A stretch of DNA of 64,000 bases, from assembly GCF_012955605.1 (NCBI RefSeq), contig NZ_CP052135.1:2678711-2742710 (forward strand), in the 5' to 3' direction. Both the position numbers and the translations under genes were made by a program. Of this stretch, positions 8,907 to 14,767 are shown in pieces. A model generated the notes under the pieces. The model saw only the letters and a list, made by a program, of their open reading frames with translations, did not search any database and was not told where the DNA came from. Source of the stretch: Bacillus fonticola. Its GTDB lineage: Bacteria; Bacillota; Bacilli; Bacillales; JC228. The stretch's first letter is position 1. Every line of letters begins with the position of its first letter.

Positions 8907-9149
8907 TTAACCCCACTTCTCACTATACTCCTCTAACGTCGCTTCCATCTGTTCAAACGTATAGTTATGATTCACCACATCCACAACAAAATCTTCAGCT
9001 ACTTCCGGAGGCATGGTGAATCGATACCCGTTGTGAGCTAGTGACTCGAACAGAGCGTTCGCCTTGCTGAATAAGGAAGCGTACACATCCTCACCAAACA
9101 CGCTTTCCTGTGGACGATGCACTGTTGACTTCAAGAGGTTCCGTTCTTT
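8907..9149 (-). pseudogene. Doc (death-on-curing, Fic-fold) toxin remnant lacking the Fic motif
   Basis: The frame reads LLKSTVHRPQESVFGEDVYASLFSKA (shown in part) NALFESLA followed directly by HNGYRFTMPPEVAEDFVV and a helical C-terminus. Intact Doc proteins have the same start (LLESALxRPQ ... LYPTLFEKAAALLESLA) and the same end (LNGYRL), but between them carry NHPFxxGNKRTAL, the catalytic motif. That block of about 25 residues is cleanly missing in frame, and the first 30 or so residues are also absent: a stop codon closes the frame 12 codons before TTG at 9132. Doc phosphorylates or AMPylates targets through that motif, so this copy should be inactive. No antitoxin gene is recognisable beside it. 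The downstream gap to tetR contains a fragment of a dispersed repeat. Confidence 0.7.
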
Positions 9150-9280
9150 TGCCTTACTTTACTGTTATAACTATACTATCTGTAATACTTTTCTGACACA
9201 AGGGGCTAACCGGCACTCTTTCATATTAGGAAACGCTCGTTCGAAGGGATTCGGACATATCAATACCACCACATTTCAAT

Positions 9281-9309
9281 TTGCTCTATGTCATGTCAGC
9301 ATGTATAAT
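9281..9309 (+). promoter_or_regulatory. Promoter for the putative antitoxin RNA
   Basis: TTGCTC (9281-9286) and a perfect TATAAT (9304-9309) are separated by exactly 17 bp on the plus strand. No open reading frame with a ribosome binding site follows before the terminator at 9417. Confidence 0.7.
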
Positions 9310-9314
9310 ATGAG

Positions 9315-9465
9315 TACATATAGCGTAGTAATAAAGAAGACCGTGGTAGGTTGCACTACGCACGGTCAGGTTGAACTACATGCCGCAAGGATTAGCGGCT
9401 AACCTAATTAGGGATGTAAGAAATAGTCACCCAACTTTGGTCTGAGCGGGGTGGCTATTTCTTTT
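9315..9465 (+). ncRNA. Putative antisense antitoxin RNA of a type I toxin-antitoxin locus
   Basis: From the promoter at 9281-9309 a transcript of about 150 nt would run to a strong terminator (AAATAGTCACCC pairing with GGGTGGCTATTT, then a T-rich tail, 9420-9470). It contains stem-loops (ACCGTGG...CACGGT and GCCGC...GCGGC). Its 3' end overlaps the 3' end of the convergent toxin-like mRNA, the arrangement of ratA/txpA and the bsr/SR pairs of B. subtilis. I did not match it to a named RNA family. Confidence 0.55.
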
Positions 9466-9564
9466 TATTTATGGCGACAACGATTGCTACAATAGTTGCT
9501 GTATACACACAGCCTGAAGAGTCTGTGCAGCAATGACAATTGCAACGATTTCAGTTGTCTCCAT
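9455..9564 (-). pseudogene. Frameshifted type I toxin-like small hydrophobic peptide
   Basis: A very strong ribosome binding site (AAAGGGGGTGA) precedes ATG at 9562-9564. The frame reads METTEIVAIVIAAQTLQAV, then meets a GT tract (9505-9511) and ends at 9487 after 25 residues. Removing two bases of that tract restores YTATIVAIVVAINKKK, a 35-residue peptide with a hydrophobic core and a KKK tail, typical of TxpA/BsrG/Fst-type holin-like toxins. The ribosome binding site can pair with CTCCCTT just upstream, so it may be masked as in known type I toxins. As it stands the toxin is broken by a dinucleotide expansion. Confidence 0.6.
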
Positions 9565-9890
9565 CAGCGTCACCCCCTTTCTACAAGGGAGTGTCAGCCG
9601 CCACCCTGCTTTATGTAGTTACACTTGTATTCTATCATTACTCTGGTGACAACACTACAAATAGATTGAATATTGCCAACACACTTACGATATTAGATAA
9701 GGTCGAAAAGCTCTCTCTAGTTCATCTTTAAGTTTCTTAAACTGCGGAACGAACGTGAACTGCATGACTTCCTCTATGTCAAACACATTCATTCGACAAA
9801 TTTCGAGTGGTGACAGGCACCGTTCACTTAACTCCCTTGAGAGGAAGCAAGAGTACCGTGCCCTCTCTTCTCCCACTATTGTTAAAAACT
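9565..9890. other. Degenerate intergenic region
   Basis: Leader of the toxin-like gene followed by a minus-strand open stretch ending MNVFDIEEVMQFTFVPQFKKL (about 9685-9795) that looks protein-like but lacks a ribosome binding site and resembles no family I know. A dispersed Spo0A-box repeat abuts it at 9791-9823, with a GTGACAGGCACCG tail instead of the usual one. Confidence 0.4.
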
Positions 9891-9892
9891 AG

Positions 9893-9921
9893 GGAAACAC
9901 ACGAACCGTCCCCGTGTTTCC
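9893..9921. repeat. REP-like palindrome
   Basis: GGAAACAC and GTGTTTCC are perfect inverted arms around ACGAACCGTCCCC. This motif is of the type spread by REP-associated tyrosine transposases in Firmicutes; no such transposase is present in the window. Confidence 0.55.
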
Positions 9922-9965
9922 ATAACATATATAATTTAGTTATTATTCCGAGGGAGATGAAAGTG

Positions 9966-10097
9966 ATGAAAAGATTAATAACACTGATTACCGAATTTTT
10001 ATTTAAAACAGACGAACAGCAAGCACAAAGCCAGATAGTAAAACCAAAGTTCGCCAAAATTCAAAAATCAAATTATTTCCGTAGGAGAAGTCTCTAG
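9966..10097 (+). CDS. Small basic hypothetical protein
   Basis: A 43-residue frame, starting MKRLITLITEFLFKTDEQQ and ending SNYFRRRSL. GAGGGAG at 9950-9956 lies nine bases before ATG at 9966; a second ATG at 9957 is too close to it. The terminator at 10122-10162 follows. The N-terminus is amphipathic and the tail basic. No family recognised; it could be spurious. Confidence 0.4.
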   Translation: MKRLITLITEFLFKTDEQQAQSQIVKPKFAKIQKSNYFRRRSL

Positions 10098-10121
10098 AAT
10101 CAAAGCTTTCATTTTGAAATT

Positions 10122-10162
10122 GTACAGAAAAAAGAGTTGCCATCGGCAACCCTTTTTTGTAC
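10122..10162. terminator. Bidirectional terminator (end of the hag transcript)
   Basis: AAAAAAGAGTTGCC pairs with GGCAACCCTTTTTT around ATC. On the minus strand it lies seven bases past the stop codon of the second flagellin C-terminus (10169), which places that segment inside the hag transcript. Confidence 0.85.
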
Positions 10163-10168
10163 TTATTA

Positions 10169-10213
10169 TTAACGAAGAAGTTGTAAAACTCCTTGTGGTT
10201 GTTGGTTCGCTTG
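10169..10213 (-). CDS. hag: 3' exon of hag: second copy of the flagellin C-terminus
   Basis: This segment reads QANQQPQGVLQLLR and stop, the textbook flagellin C-terminus. It has no start codon or ribosome binding site and follows the group I intron, ahead of the transcript's terminator. Joining hag after TTGCCT (10568) to CAAGCG here keeps the frame and gives a tail QSNQLPQANQQPQGVLQLLR; joining after GCT (10586) would instead give the canonical MLAQANQQPQGVLQLLR. It shares an 18-base identical run with the intron-encoded tail. Confidence 0.75.
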   Translation of the reverse strand, partial: QANQQPQGVLQLLR

Positions 10214-10567
10214 CTTTGCGACTGTATCTTTCGATTACAGAATAGACTATATCTTCATCCATGTATTTTCATGGAGCTGGGCACTTCGAACAGCTTCCCG
10301 CTGCCCTACGAGATTCATAGTCATAGCTTTTGCCTTAGACCGTATTCTCTAGTCGTTGAACCTTCTCCAGAGTTTCCTTACAGGAGCTTGGCTGCTGATT
10401 ATCCATTTTTCATCCTCATCATTTTCACACCTTCACGCTGACCGTTTCCAGTTACGTTGTGGTTGATGAAGCTTTAGGAAGTTCCAGCAATTCACCCAGT
10501 TATACTCTAGCTCGTTACCAAGCTAGACGCCCTTAAATCATTATCTCAAAAGTTGTAAAACTCCTTG
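10214..10567 (-). ncRNA. Group I intron in the flagellin gene
   Basis: About 354 nt on the minus strand with group I landmarks: P2 hairpin TCTAGCT/AGCTAGA (10506-10527); the core AATCAGCAGCCAAGCTCC (10383-10400); P7 5' strand in CAACGACTAGAG (GACTA, 10350-10354) pairing with TAGTC in GATATAGTC (10245-10249); P9 hairpin CTGTA/TACAG (10222-10240). A guide GGGCG (10528-10532) can pair with exon bases TGCCT ending at 10568, including the terminal U-G pair (P1). The 3' boundary, placed after the G at 10214, is inferred from frame and is less certain. No homing endonuclease is encoded. The 5' end of the intron also encodes the tail of the unspliced flagellin. Confidence 0.85.
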
Positions 10568-11911
10568 AGGCAATTGATTCGATTGAGCCAACATTGCTTG
10601 TGCTGCTTGTGCAAGAATTGAATTCTTAGTTTGGTTCATCATTTCTTTCGCCATGTCTACGTCACGGATACGAGATTCCGCAGCAGTTAAGTTTTCGGAA
10701 GATGTGTTTAAGTTATTGATTGTGTGATCCAGACGGTTCTGGAATGCACCTAATTTTGAACGTTCACTGGAAACTTGCTTAATAGCATCGTCTACTGTTT
10801 TGATAGCTGTTTCAGCACCAGCAGTTGTAAGAACATTGATATCTTTAATTTTATTAATATCATTTCCTAAGGTAGTTGTATCCATTTGATTAATATCAAC
10901 TAACATTGTTTGATCTTTGTTAGCACCAATTTGGAAGCTTACTCCTGAAGATGCTACATTAATTGTAGCTGAAGAATCATCGGATGTAGCTGTAGCTGTA
11001 AACTCAGCAGTACCATAAACAAGTTTTTGTCCAGTTCCAGTAACAACTTTTGTATCATCTGGACCAGCTATTGTTGCAACTGCATCTTTTCCATCTGTAA
11101 GTGCTCCACCATTAATTGTTGATGCATTTGCTCCTGTTATAGCAAATGTTTTGCCAGAGCCAAATTCCGTTGCTGTAAATACAAGTTTGTCATCTCCATC
11201 AAATGCAGCTGTAAAACCAGTTTCACCAGATTTTGAATTAATTAGTGTTGTTAATGCTGTTTTTGTTGTTACACCAGTAGTATCAAGTTGAACACCATTA
11301 ATAGCGACATCTTTATCATTTGCACCAAAAGCAGTTGCTACAGCTGTATCGTCTGCATAAGCTGCAGAACTTGCTGCAGTTGTAGCCTTAGTAGCTGCCG
11401 TATCAACAGTTACCGTATAATTGCCAACTTTTAATCCAGTTGAAGAAACAACGGCAACGTTTGAAGAATTACTTGACGTTGCAGATGCACCTAAACTACC
11501 ATTTAATAATTTTTGTGTATTAAATTCCGTTGTACCTGAGATCCTATCAATCTCAGAGTTTAATTGCCCAATCTCTTTTTGGATCTCATTTCTATCATCC
11601 GCAGTATTAGTATCATTAGAAGCTTGAACAGAAAGTTCACGCATACGTTGTAAAATAGATTGTGTTTCGCTTAATGCACCCTCTGCTGTCTGAACCATAG
11701 AAATACCATCCTGAGCATTACGTGACGCTTGGTCTAACCCACGAATCTGCCCACGCATTTTCTCAGAAATCGCTAACCCCGCCGCGTCATCCCCAGCTTT
11801 GTTAATACGAAGCCCCGAAGACAATTTCTCCATTGATTTAGATTGGTTAGTTTGAGCAGTATTCAACTGACGATATGTGTTCAACGCCGCGATATTACTG
11901 TTAATACGCAT
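10541..11911 (-). CDS. hag: Flagellin
   Basis: 456 residues in the unspliced reading. The N-terminal D0/D1 region is classical (MRINSNIAALNTYRQL; LSSGLRINKAGDDAAGLAIS; residues 1-145), the middle (about 150-350) is a Thr/Ala-rich variable surface domain, and the C-terminal D1/D0 ends AQAMLAQSNQLPQGVLQLLR. Flagellin polymerises into the filament after export by the flagellar type III system. Start ATG follows AAGGAGG. A SigD promoter lies at 12016-12042 and a CsrA-type hairpin at 11937-11956. The last codons, from CAAGGA onward, lie inside a group I intron under the favoured splice model; splicing would replace QGVLQLLR by QANQQPQGVLQLLR. NQLPQ, instead of the usual NQQPQ, coincides with the bases that pair with the intron guide. 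Confidence 0.97.
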   Translation of the reverse strand: MRINSNIAALNTYRQLNTAQTNQSKSMEKLSSGLRINKAGDDAAGLAISEKMRGQIRGLDQASRNAQDGISMVQTAEGALSETQSILQRMRELSVQASNDTNTADDRNEIQKEIGQLNSEIDRISGTTEFNTQKLLNGSLGASATSSNSSNVAVVSSTGLKVGNYTVTVDTAATKATTAASSAAYADDTAVATAFGANDKDVAINGVQLDTTGVTTKTALTTLINSKSGETGFTAAFDGDDKLVFTATEFGSGKTFAITGANASTINGGALTDGKDAVATIAGPDDTKVVTGTGQKLVYGTAEFTATATSDDSSATINVASSGVSFQIGANKDQTMLVDINQMDTTTLGNDINKIKDINVLTTAGAETAIKTVDDAIKQVSSERSKLGAFQNRLDHTINNLNTSSENLTAAESRIRDVDMAKEMMNQTKNSILAQAAQAMLAQSNQLPQGVLQLLR

Positions 11912-11936
11912 GTTTGTTTTCCTCCTTGAATTTGAG

Positions 11937-11956
11937 GGATCACGTCCTTGTGATCC
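11937..11956 (-). promoter_or_regulatory. CsrA-binding hairpin in the hag leader
   Basis: GGATCAC and GTGATCC form a perfect 7-bp stem presenting AAGGAC in the loop (minus strand). A second AAGGA lies in the ribosome binding site 20 bases on. Two such sites, one being the Shine-Dalgarno, are what CsrA uses to block hag translation in B. subtilis; FliW relieves this. csrA and fliW are immediately upstream. Confidence 0.8.
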
Positions 11957-12015
11957 GCTAATGATTTTGGTGGCGTGAGCGGTCGGCCGCGCCGCTTTTG
12001 CCGGTTACAGTCTTT

Positions 12016-12042
12016 ATATCGGTGTGATTTTCATTCTGTTTA
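12016..12042 (-). promoter_or_regulatory. SigD promoter of hag
   Basis: Minus-strand TAAA (12039-12042), a 15-bp spacer and ACCGATAT (12016-12023) match the SigD consensus TAAA-N15-GCCGATAA closely. It would give a leader of about 100 nt including the CsrA hairpin. Confidence 0.88.
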
Positions 12043-12099
12043 GGGGTTATTTTACTTTTTTCGGTGTTTGGTGCGTATTCTTTGCGGTCGAGGTCCTGC

Positions 12100-12175
12100 T
12101 AGAGGAACTTCTTCAAAAACCACGCCGTCCTGGCGCAACGCAGAAGCACCCACGTCCTGTTGAAGCAGGAATGCG
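12100..12175. repeat. Short intergenic repeat related to 12980-13020
   Basis: GGAACTTCTTCAAAAACC followed by GCCGTCCTGGCGC resembles the segment between fliW and yviE (CGGAACTTCTGCTAAAAACG then GCCGTCCTTGGCGC). Both lie between flagellar genes and have no coding role that I can see. Confidence 0.45.
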
Positions 12176-12250
12176 TGCTTCGGGATTGTGGATGTTCGGC
12201 GATGGCACTCGTGGCTTTGTTGGGGATTGATGCTGACACCCCTATACAGC

Positions 12251-12481
12251 TCACTCCCCTTGTTTTCCACCCGATAATAGCTTCCTCACATCTACCGTTC
12301 CTCCGACCGCCTCCGCATTCGCTGCAGCCGTGTCCGCTAAGAGCTCCTTCCTCACAATATCCACCGATTTCGGGGCGCGGATGCCGATTTTCACTTGGTC
12401 GTTTTTCAGCGAGATAATCTCTATCTCGATGTCGTCACCAATACAAAGCGTTTCCCCCTGTTTGCGTGTCAGTACGAGCAT
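12251..12481 (-). CDS. csrA: Carbon storage regulator CsrA
   Basis: 76 residues. MLVLTRKQGETLCIGDDIEIEI and VKIGIRAPKSVDIVR are the conserved beta-strand core; the usual RNA-contacting N-terminal strand and the R near position 44 are present. CsrA dimers bind GGA in hairpin loops and repress translation; in bacilli the target is hag. The start overlaps the region just downstream of fliW (four-base gap), so the two are probably co-translated. FliW binds CsrA and frees hag mRNA, so this trio forms the flagellin homeostasis circuit. Confidence 0.97.
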   Translation of the reverse strand: MLVLTRKQGETLCIGDDIEIEIISLKNDQVKIGIRAPKSVDIVRKELLADTAAANAEAVGGTVDVRKLLSGGKQGE

Positions 12482-12485
12482 GCCG

Positions 12486-12929
12486 TCACCCCTTCTCCGC
12501 TGCTGTTTTTGTAATGAGTGGTTGTTTCATAGCGTAGTTACCTTCGTTTAAGACGACCTGCTTTCCTTCCTTCGTGCGGACGTTACAGATGATTGGCGCT
12601 TGGAAGTTAGCGGTTGATTGGTCGAATGGGTCTGTTACGGTCACGATGACAAAGATTTGCGCTTCCTCTTCGTTTTCGAGGTGAAGCTGCTCTACAGTTG
12701 GTTCATCGAGTGTGAATTCGTAGTTAGCGAGAAAAGCGAATGGGTTTGTGATTACGAAAGCGAGCATTGGTGTGTTGATTGATTGCAGCACTTGGTACAT
12801 GCCGTCGTCAGTGAGCTGGAGAATGGTGAATTGATGTTCTTCAGGGAACCCTGGTATTCCTCGTTGGAACGTGTAGATTTGGTTGGCTTCTATTTGTATG
12901 GTGTCGTGATATTTTGTTTCGATGTTCAT
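12486..12929 (-). CDS. fliW: Flagellar assembly factor FliW
   Basis: I choose the ATG at 12929 because AAAGGAGG lies nine bases upstream; the frame is open for 12 more codons upstream without a ribosome site. The 147-residue protein has the family's features: TFQRGIPGFPEEHQFTI near the N-terminus, FAFLANYEFTLDEPTVEQL in the middle, and VTVTDPFDQSTANFQAPI. FliW binds flagellin and, alternatively, CsrA, coupling flagellin synthesis to its export. It lies between yviE and csrA as in B. subtilis. Confidence 0.95.
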   Translation of the reverse strand: MNIETKYHDTIQIEANQIYTFQRGIPGFPEEHQFTILQLTDDGMYQVLQSINTPMLAFVITNPFAFLANYEFTLDEPTVEQLHLENEEEAQIFVIVTVTDPFDQSTANFQAPIICNVRTKEGKQVVLNEGNYAMKQPLITKTAAEKG

Positions 12930-13031
12930 GGGAATTGCCTCCTTTTTCTTGTGCGGGCCAGGCACTTGTGAAATCGGAACTTCTGCTAAAAACGTGCCGT
13001 CCTTGGCGCTGGCTCGCGTGCTGAAAATATG

Positions 13032-13613
13032 TTAAGCAGTTGCATCAATCGTAGGCTCTGGCATATCAAACGAAATCTCGATGTATGGGTTTTGGCGCAT
13101 GTACGTTTCAACAGATCCTGGTTGGTAATCAATAATCGGAGCGTTTTGTTGTGCTTCAATAATGGGTTTTCGTGGTGTCGCGTCAATTTGTAGTTCGCCT
13201 GGATCGACGCTGATTTCGACGCTTCCGTATGGTGGAATAAAACCGATATTGAAGTCTTTCATTTGTGCCATGCTGTTTTCTGCAGCAATGCTAGCTATTG
13301 GGAACCCGCCATTTTCAATTTTCATGAGGCGGTCACCTTCTTGAGAGCGTCTTGCCATCCCAGCTAGCCAGTCCGATTTTCCCATTTCGGCAAACTCACG
13401 GATTCTTGTCGAGATACGTTTTAGGTCCACTGCGTCGCGCGCTTTCTGCTGATCAATGCTAATGGTAGCTGGACGCGAGTCAATTTGTAGATCTGCTTTC
13501 GGTTGCTGGATGCTCAGGTCAGCTTTTGGCTGCTGGATTGTTTGTTTCGGTTTTGTGATATTGAGTCCAGTTTTTCCCCATTGCTGGTCTATGCGCAGTT
13601 GAGGTATTTGCAT
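13032..13613 (-). CDS. yviE: YviE-family flagellar-operon protein (DUF6470)
   Basis: 193 residues beginning MQIPQLRIDQQWGKTGLN, followed by repeated QQPKADL motifs (about residues 27-45) and RPATISIDQQKARDAVDLK. The C-terminal half is beta-rich (GSVEISVDPGELQID; NPYIEISFDMPEPTIDA). This is the conserved protein of unknown function between flgL and fliW in bacilli. Its ribosome site lies in the 257-bp gap that also holds the inverted repeat at 13650-13790. Confidence 0.88.
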   Translation of the reverse strand: MQIPQLRIDQQWGKTGLNITKPKQTIQQPKADLSIQQPKADLQIDSRPATISIDQQKARDAVDLKRISTRIREFAEMGKSDWLAGMARRSQEGDRLMKIENGGFPIASIAAENSMAQMKDFNIGFIPPYGSVEISVDPGELQIDATPRKPIIEAQQNAPIIDYQPGSVETYMRQNPYIEISFDMPEPTIDATA

Positions 13614-13647
13614 CTAGGTTCACCACCCTTGTTTTGTGCTGTTGTCG

Positions 13648-13792
13648 CAATCCTAGCGGAGGAAATACACGTAGACTCCTGCGGAAAAGCGGAGACGCTG
13701 AGACCCCACAGTGAGCGTCCTTTGCGAACGAGGAGGCTCAGCGCGGAGCCCGCGGAAAGCGTAGTGTATTTCCGGAGCGGTATGTTATGTCG
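13648..13792. repeat. Interspersed inverted-repeat element (GACTCCTGCGGR family)
   Basis: The outer arms GGAAATACAC and GTGTATTTCC flank the blocks GACTCCTGCGG, CGAGGAGGCTCAG and CCCGCGGAAAGCG. The same blocks occur at 27125-27235. Elements with these blocks are common in intergenic regions of Bacillaceae. This one separates flgL from yviE. Confidence 0.75.
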
Positions 13793-13837
13793 CATTACAT
13801 TTCAATAGCAACAAATAATGCAAAAAGAGCCTTTTTC

Positions 13838-13872
13838 AAAAAGAAAAGCTATCCCTCTATGGAATAGCCTTT
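13838..13872 (-). terminator. Terminator after flgL
   Basis: On the minus strand AAAGGCTAT pairs with ATAGCTTTT (nine pairs, one G-T) and is followed by CTTTTT. It overlaps the flgL stop codon. If efficient, it would make yviE-fliW-csrA depend partly on read-through or a separate promoter. Confidence 0.55.
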
Positions 13873-14755
13873 ACCGCAAGAAATCTAGTAATGTCGGTTG
13901 AATGATGCGTGCACCGACTCCGAGGGCGGCTCTGTGTACGCTTTCTTGTGTTTTCAAATCTGTAATGACGCGTTCAATGTCGATGTCCTCGTTTTCAGAA
14001 AGTACGCGGGACGACATCACCTCTTGTTGGTCGATACGGGTTTCGATCATTTCGAGGCGGTTATAACGTGCGCCGAGTTCTGATCGTTCCGCAGACATTG
14101 TCTCGATGTTGCCATCTAGATCACTGAGTAACTCGTCCATGTCTAAGTCCTCTGCGCCGTTCAAAGTATCTTCAATGTTCTGTAGAGTTTGGAACATCTC
14201 ACTAGAAAACACGTTTTCTCCGTTCACGCTCGCTTGTAGTTTCACACCTGGAGATACTTGAACTTCGTATGGGTCGGTATTGATGGTCGAAACGGGTGGG
14301 TTTCCTTCTGTAACAGGTGGCTGATCGACACTCGTTCCGTTAAAGATGTAACGCCCACCCACTTGTGTGTTGGCTATCCCCATAACAGATTCTTTAAGCT
14401 GACCAATTTCTTCGCCGATTGCTTGTTTGTCATCCTCACTCAATGTCCCGTTCTTTCCTTGAATCAGCAGTTCACGAACTCGCTGTAAGGCGTTATTCGT
14501 TTGCTCAATGCCTGCTTCTGAGTTGTCCATCCATAAATAGACTTCAGACAAATTACGTTTGTACTGCTGAATGTCATTCAAGTTAGAGCGATACTGTACA
14601 CCCTTCATCGCAACAACAGGGTCTTGAGAAGGTTTGGTAATCTTCTTCCCTGAAGAAAGCTGGTCTTGGTACATTCCGAGTTTTTCATAGCTTTTGCTTA
14701 AATAACTTAAGGAGTTGGATGCGAGCATGCTTTGGGTTACGCGCATCGACCTCAC
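13871..14755 (-). CDS. flgL: Flagellar hook-associated protein 3 FlgL
   Basis: 294 residues. The N-terminus MRSMRVTQSMLASNSLSYLS(K) and YQDQLSSGKKITKPSQDPVVAM is the flagellin-like D0/D1 signature of FlgL; the C-terminus ends in AALGVGARIIQPTLLDFLR. FlgL forms the second hook-filament junction ring. It lies 12 bp after flgK in the same operon. Translation starts at ATG 14753-14755 after GTGAGGTGAG. Confidence 0.95.
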   Translation of the reverse strand: MRSMRVTQSMLASNSLSYLSKSYEKLGMYQDQLSSGKKITKPSQDPVVAMKGVQYRSNLNDIQQYKRNLSEVYLWMDNSEAGIEQTNNALQRVRELLIQGKNGTLSEDDKQAIGEEIGQLKESVMGIANTQVGGRYIFNGTSVDQPPVTEGNPPVSTINTDPYEVQVSPGVKLQASVNGENVFSSEMFQTLQNIEDTLNGAEDLDMDELLSDLDGNIETMSAERSELGARYNRLEMIETRIDQQEVMSSRVLSENEDIDIERVITDLKTQESVHRAALGVGARIIQPTLLDFLR

Positions 14756-14767
14756 CTCACTTTTGGA

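Noticed and set aside
10193-10441. 82-codon plus-strand frame in the hag 3' region
   Set aside because: It is antisense to the group I intron; structural motifs of the intron explain the sequence better.
12024-12417. Plus-strand frames between hag and csrA
   Set aside because: They overlap the SigD promoter, a repeat and csrA; no ribosome binding site and low-complexity translation.
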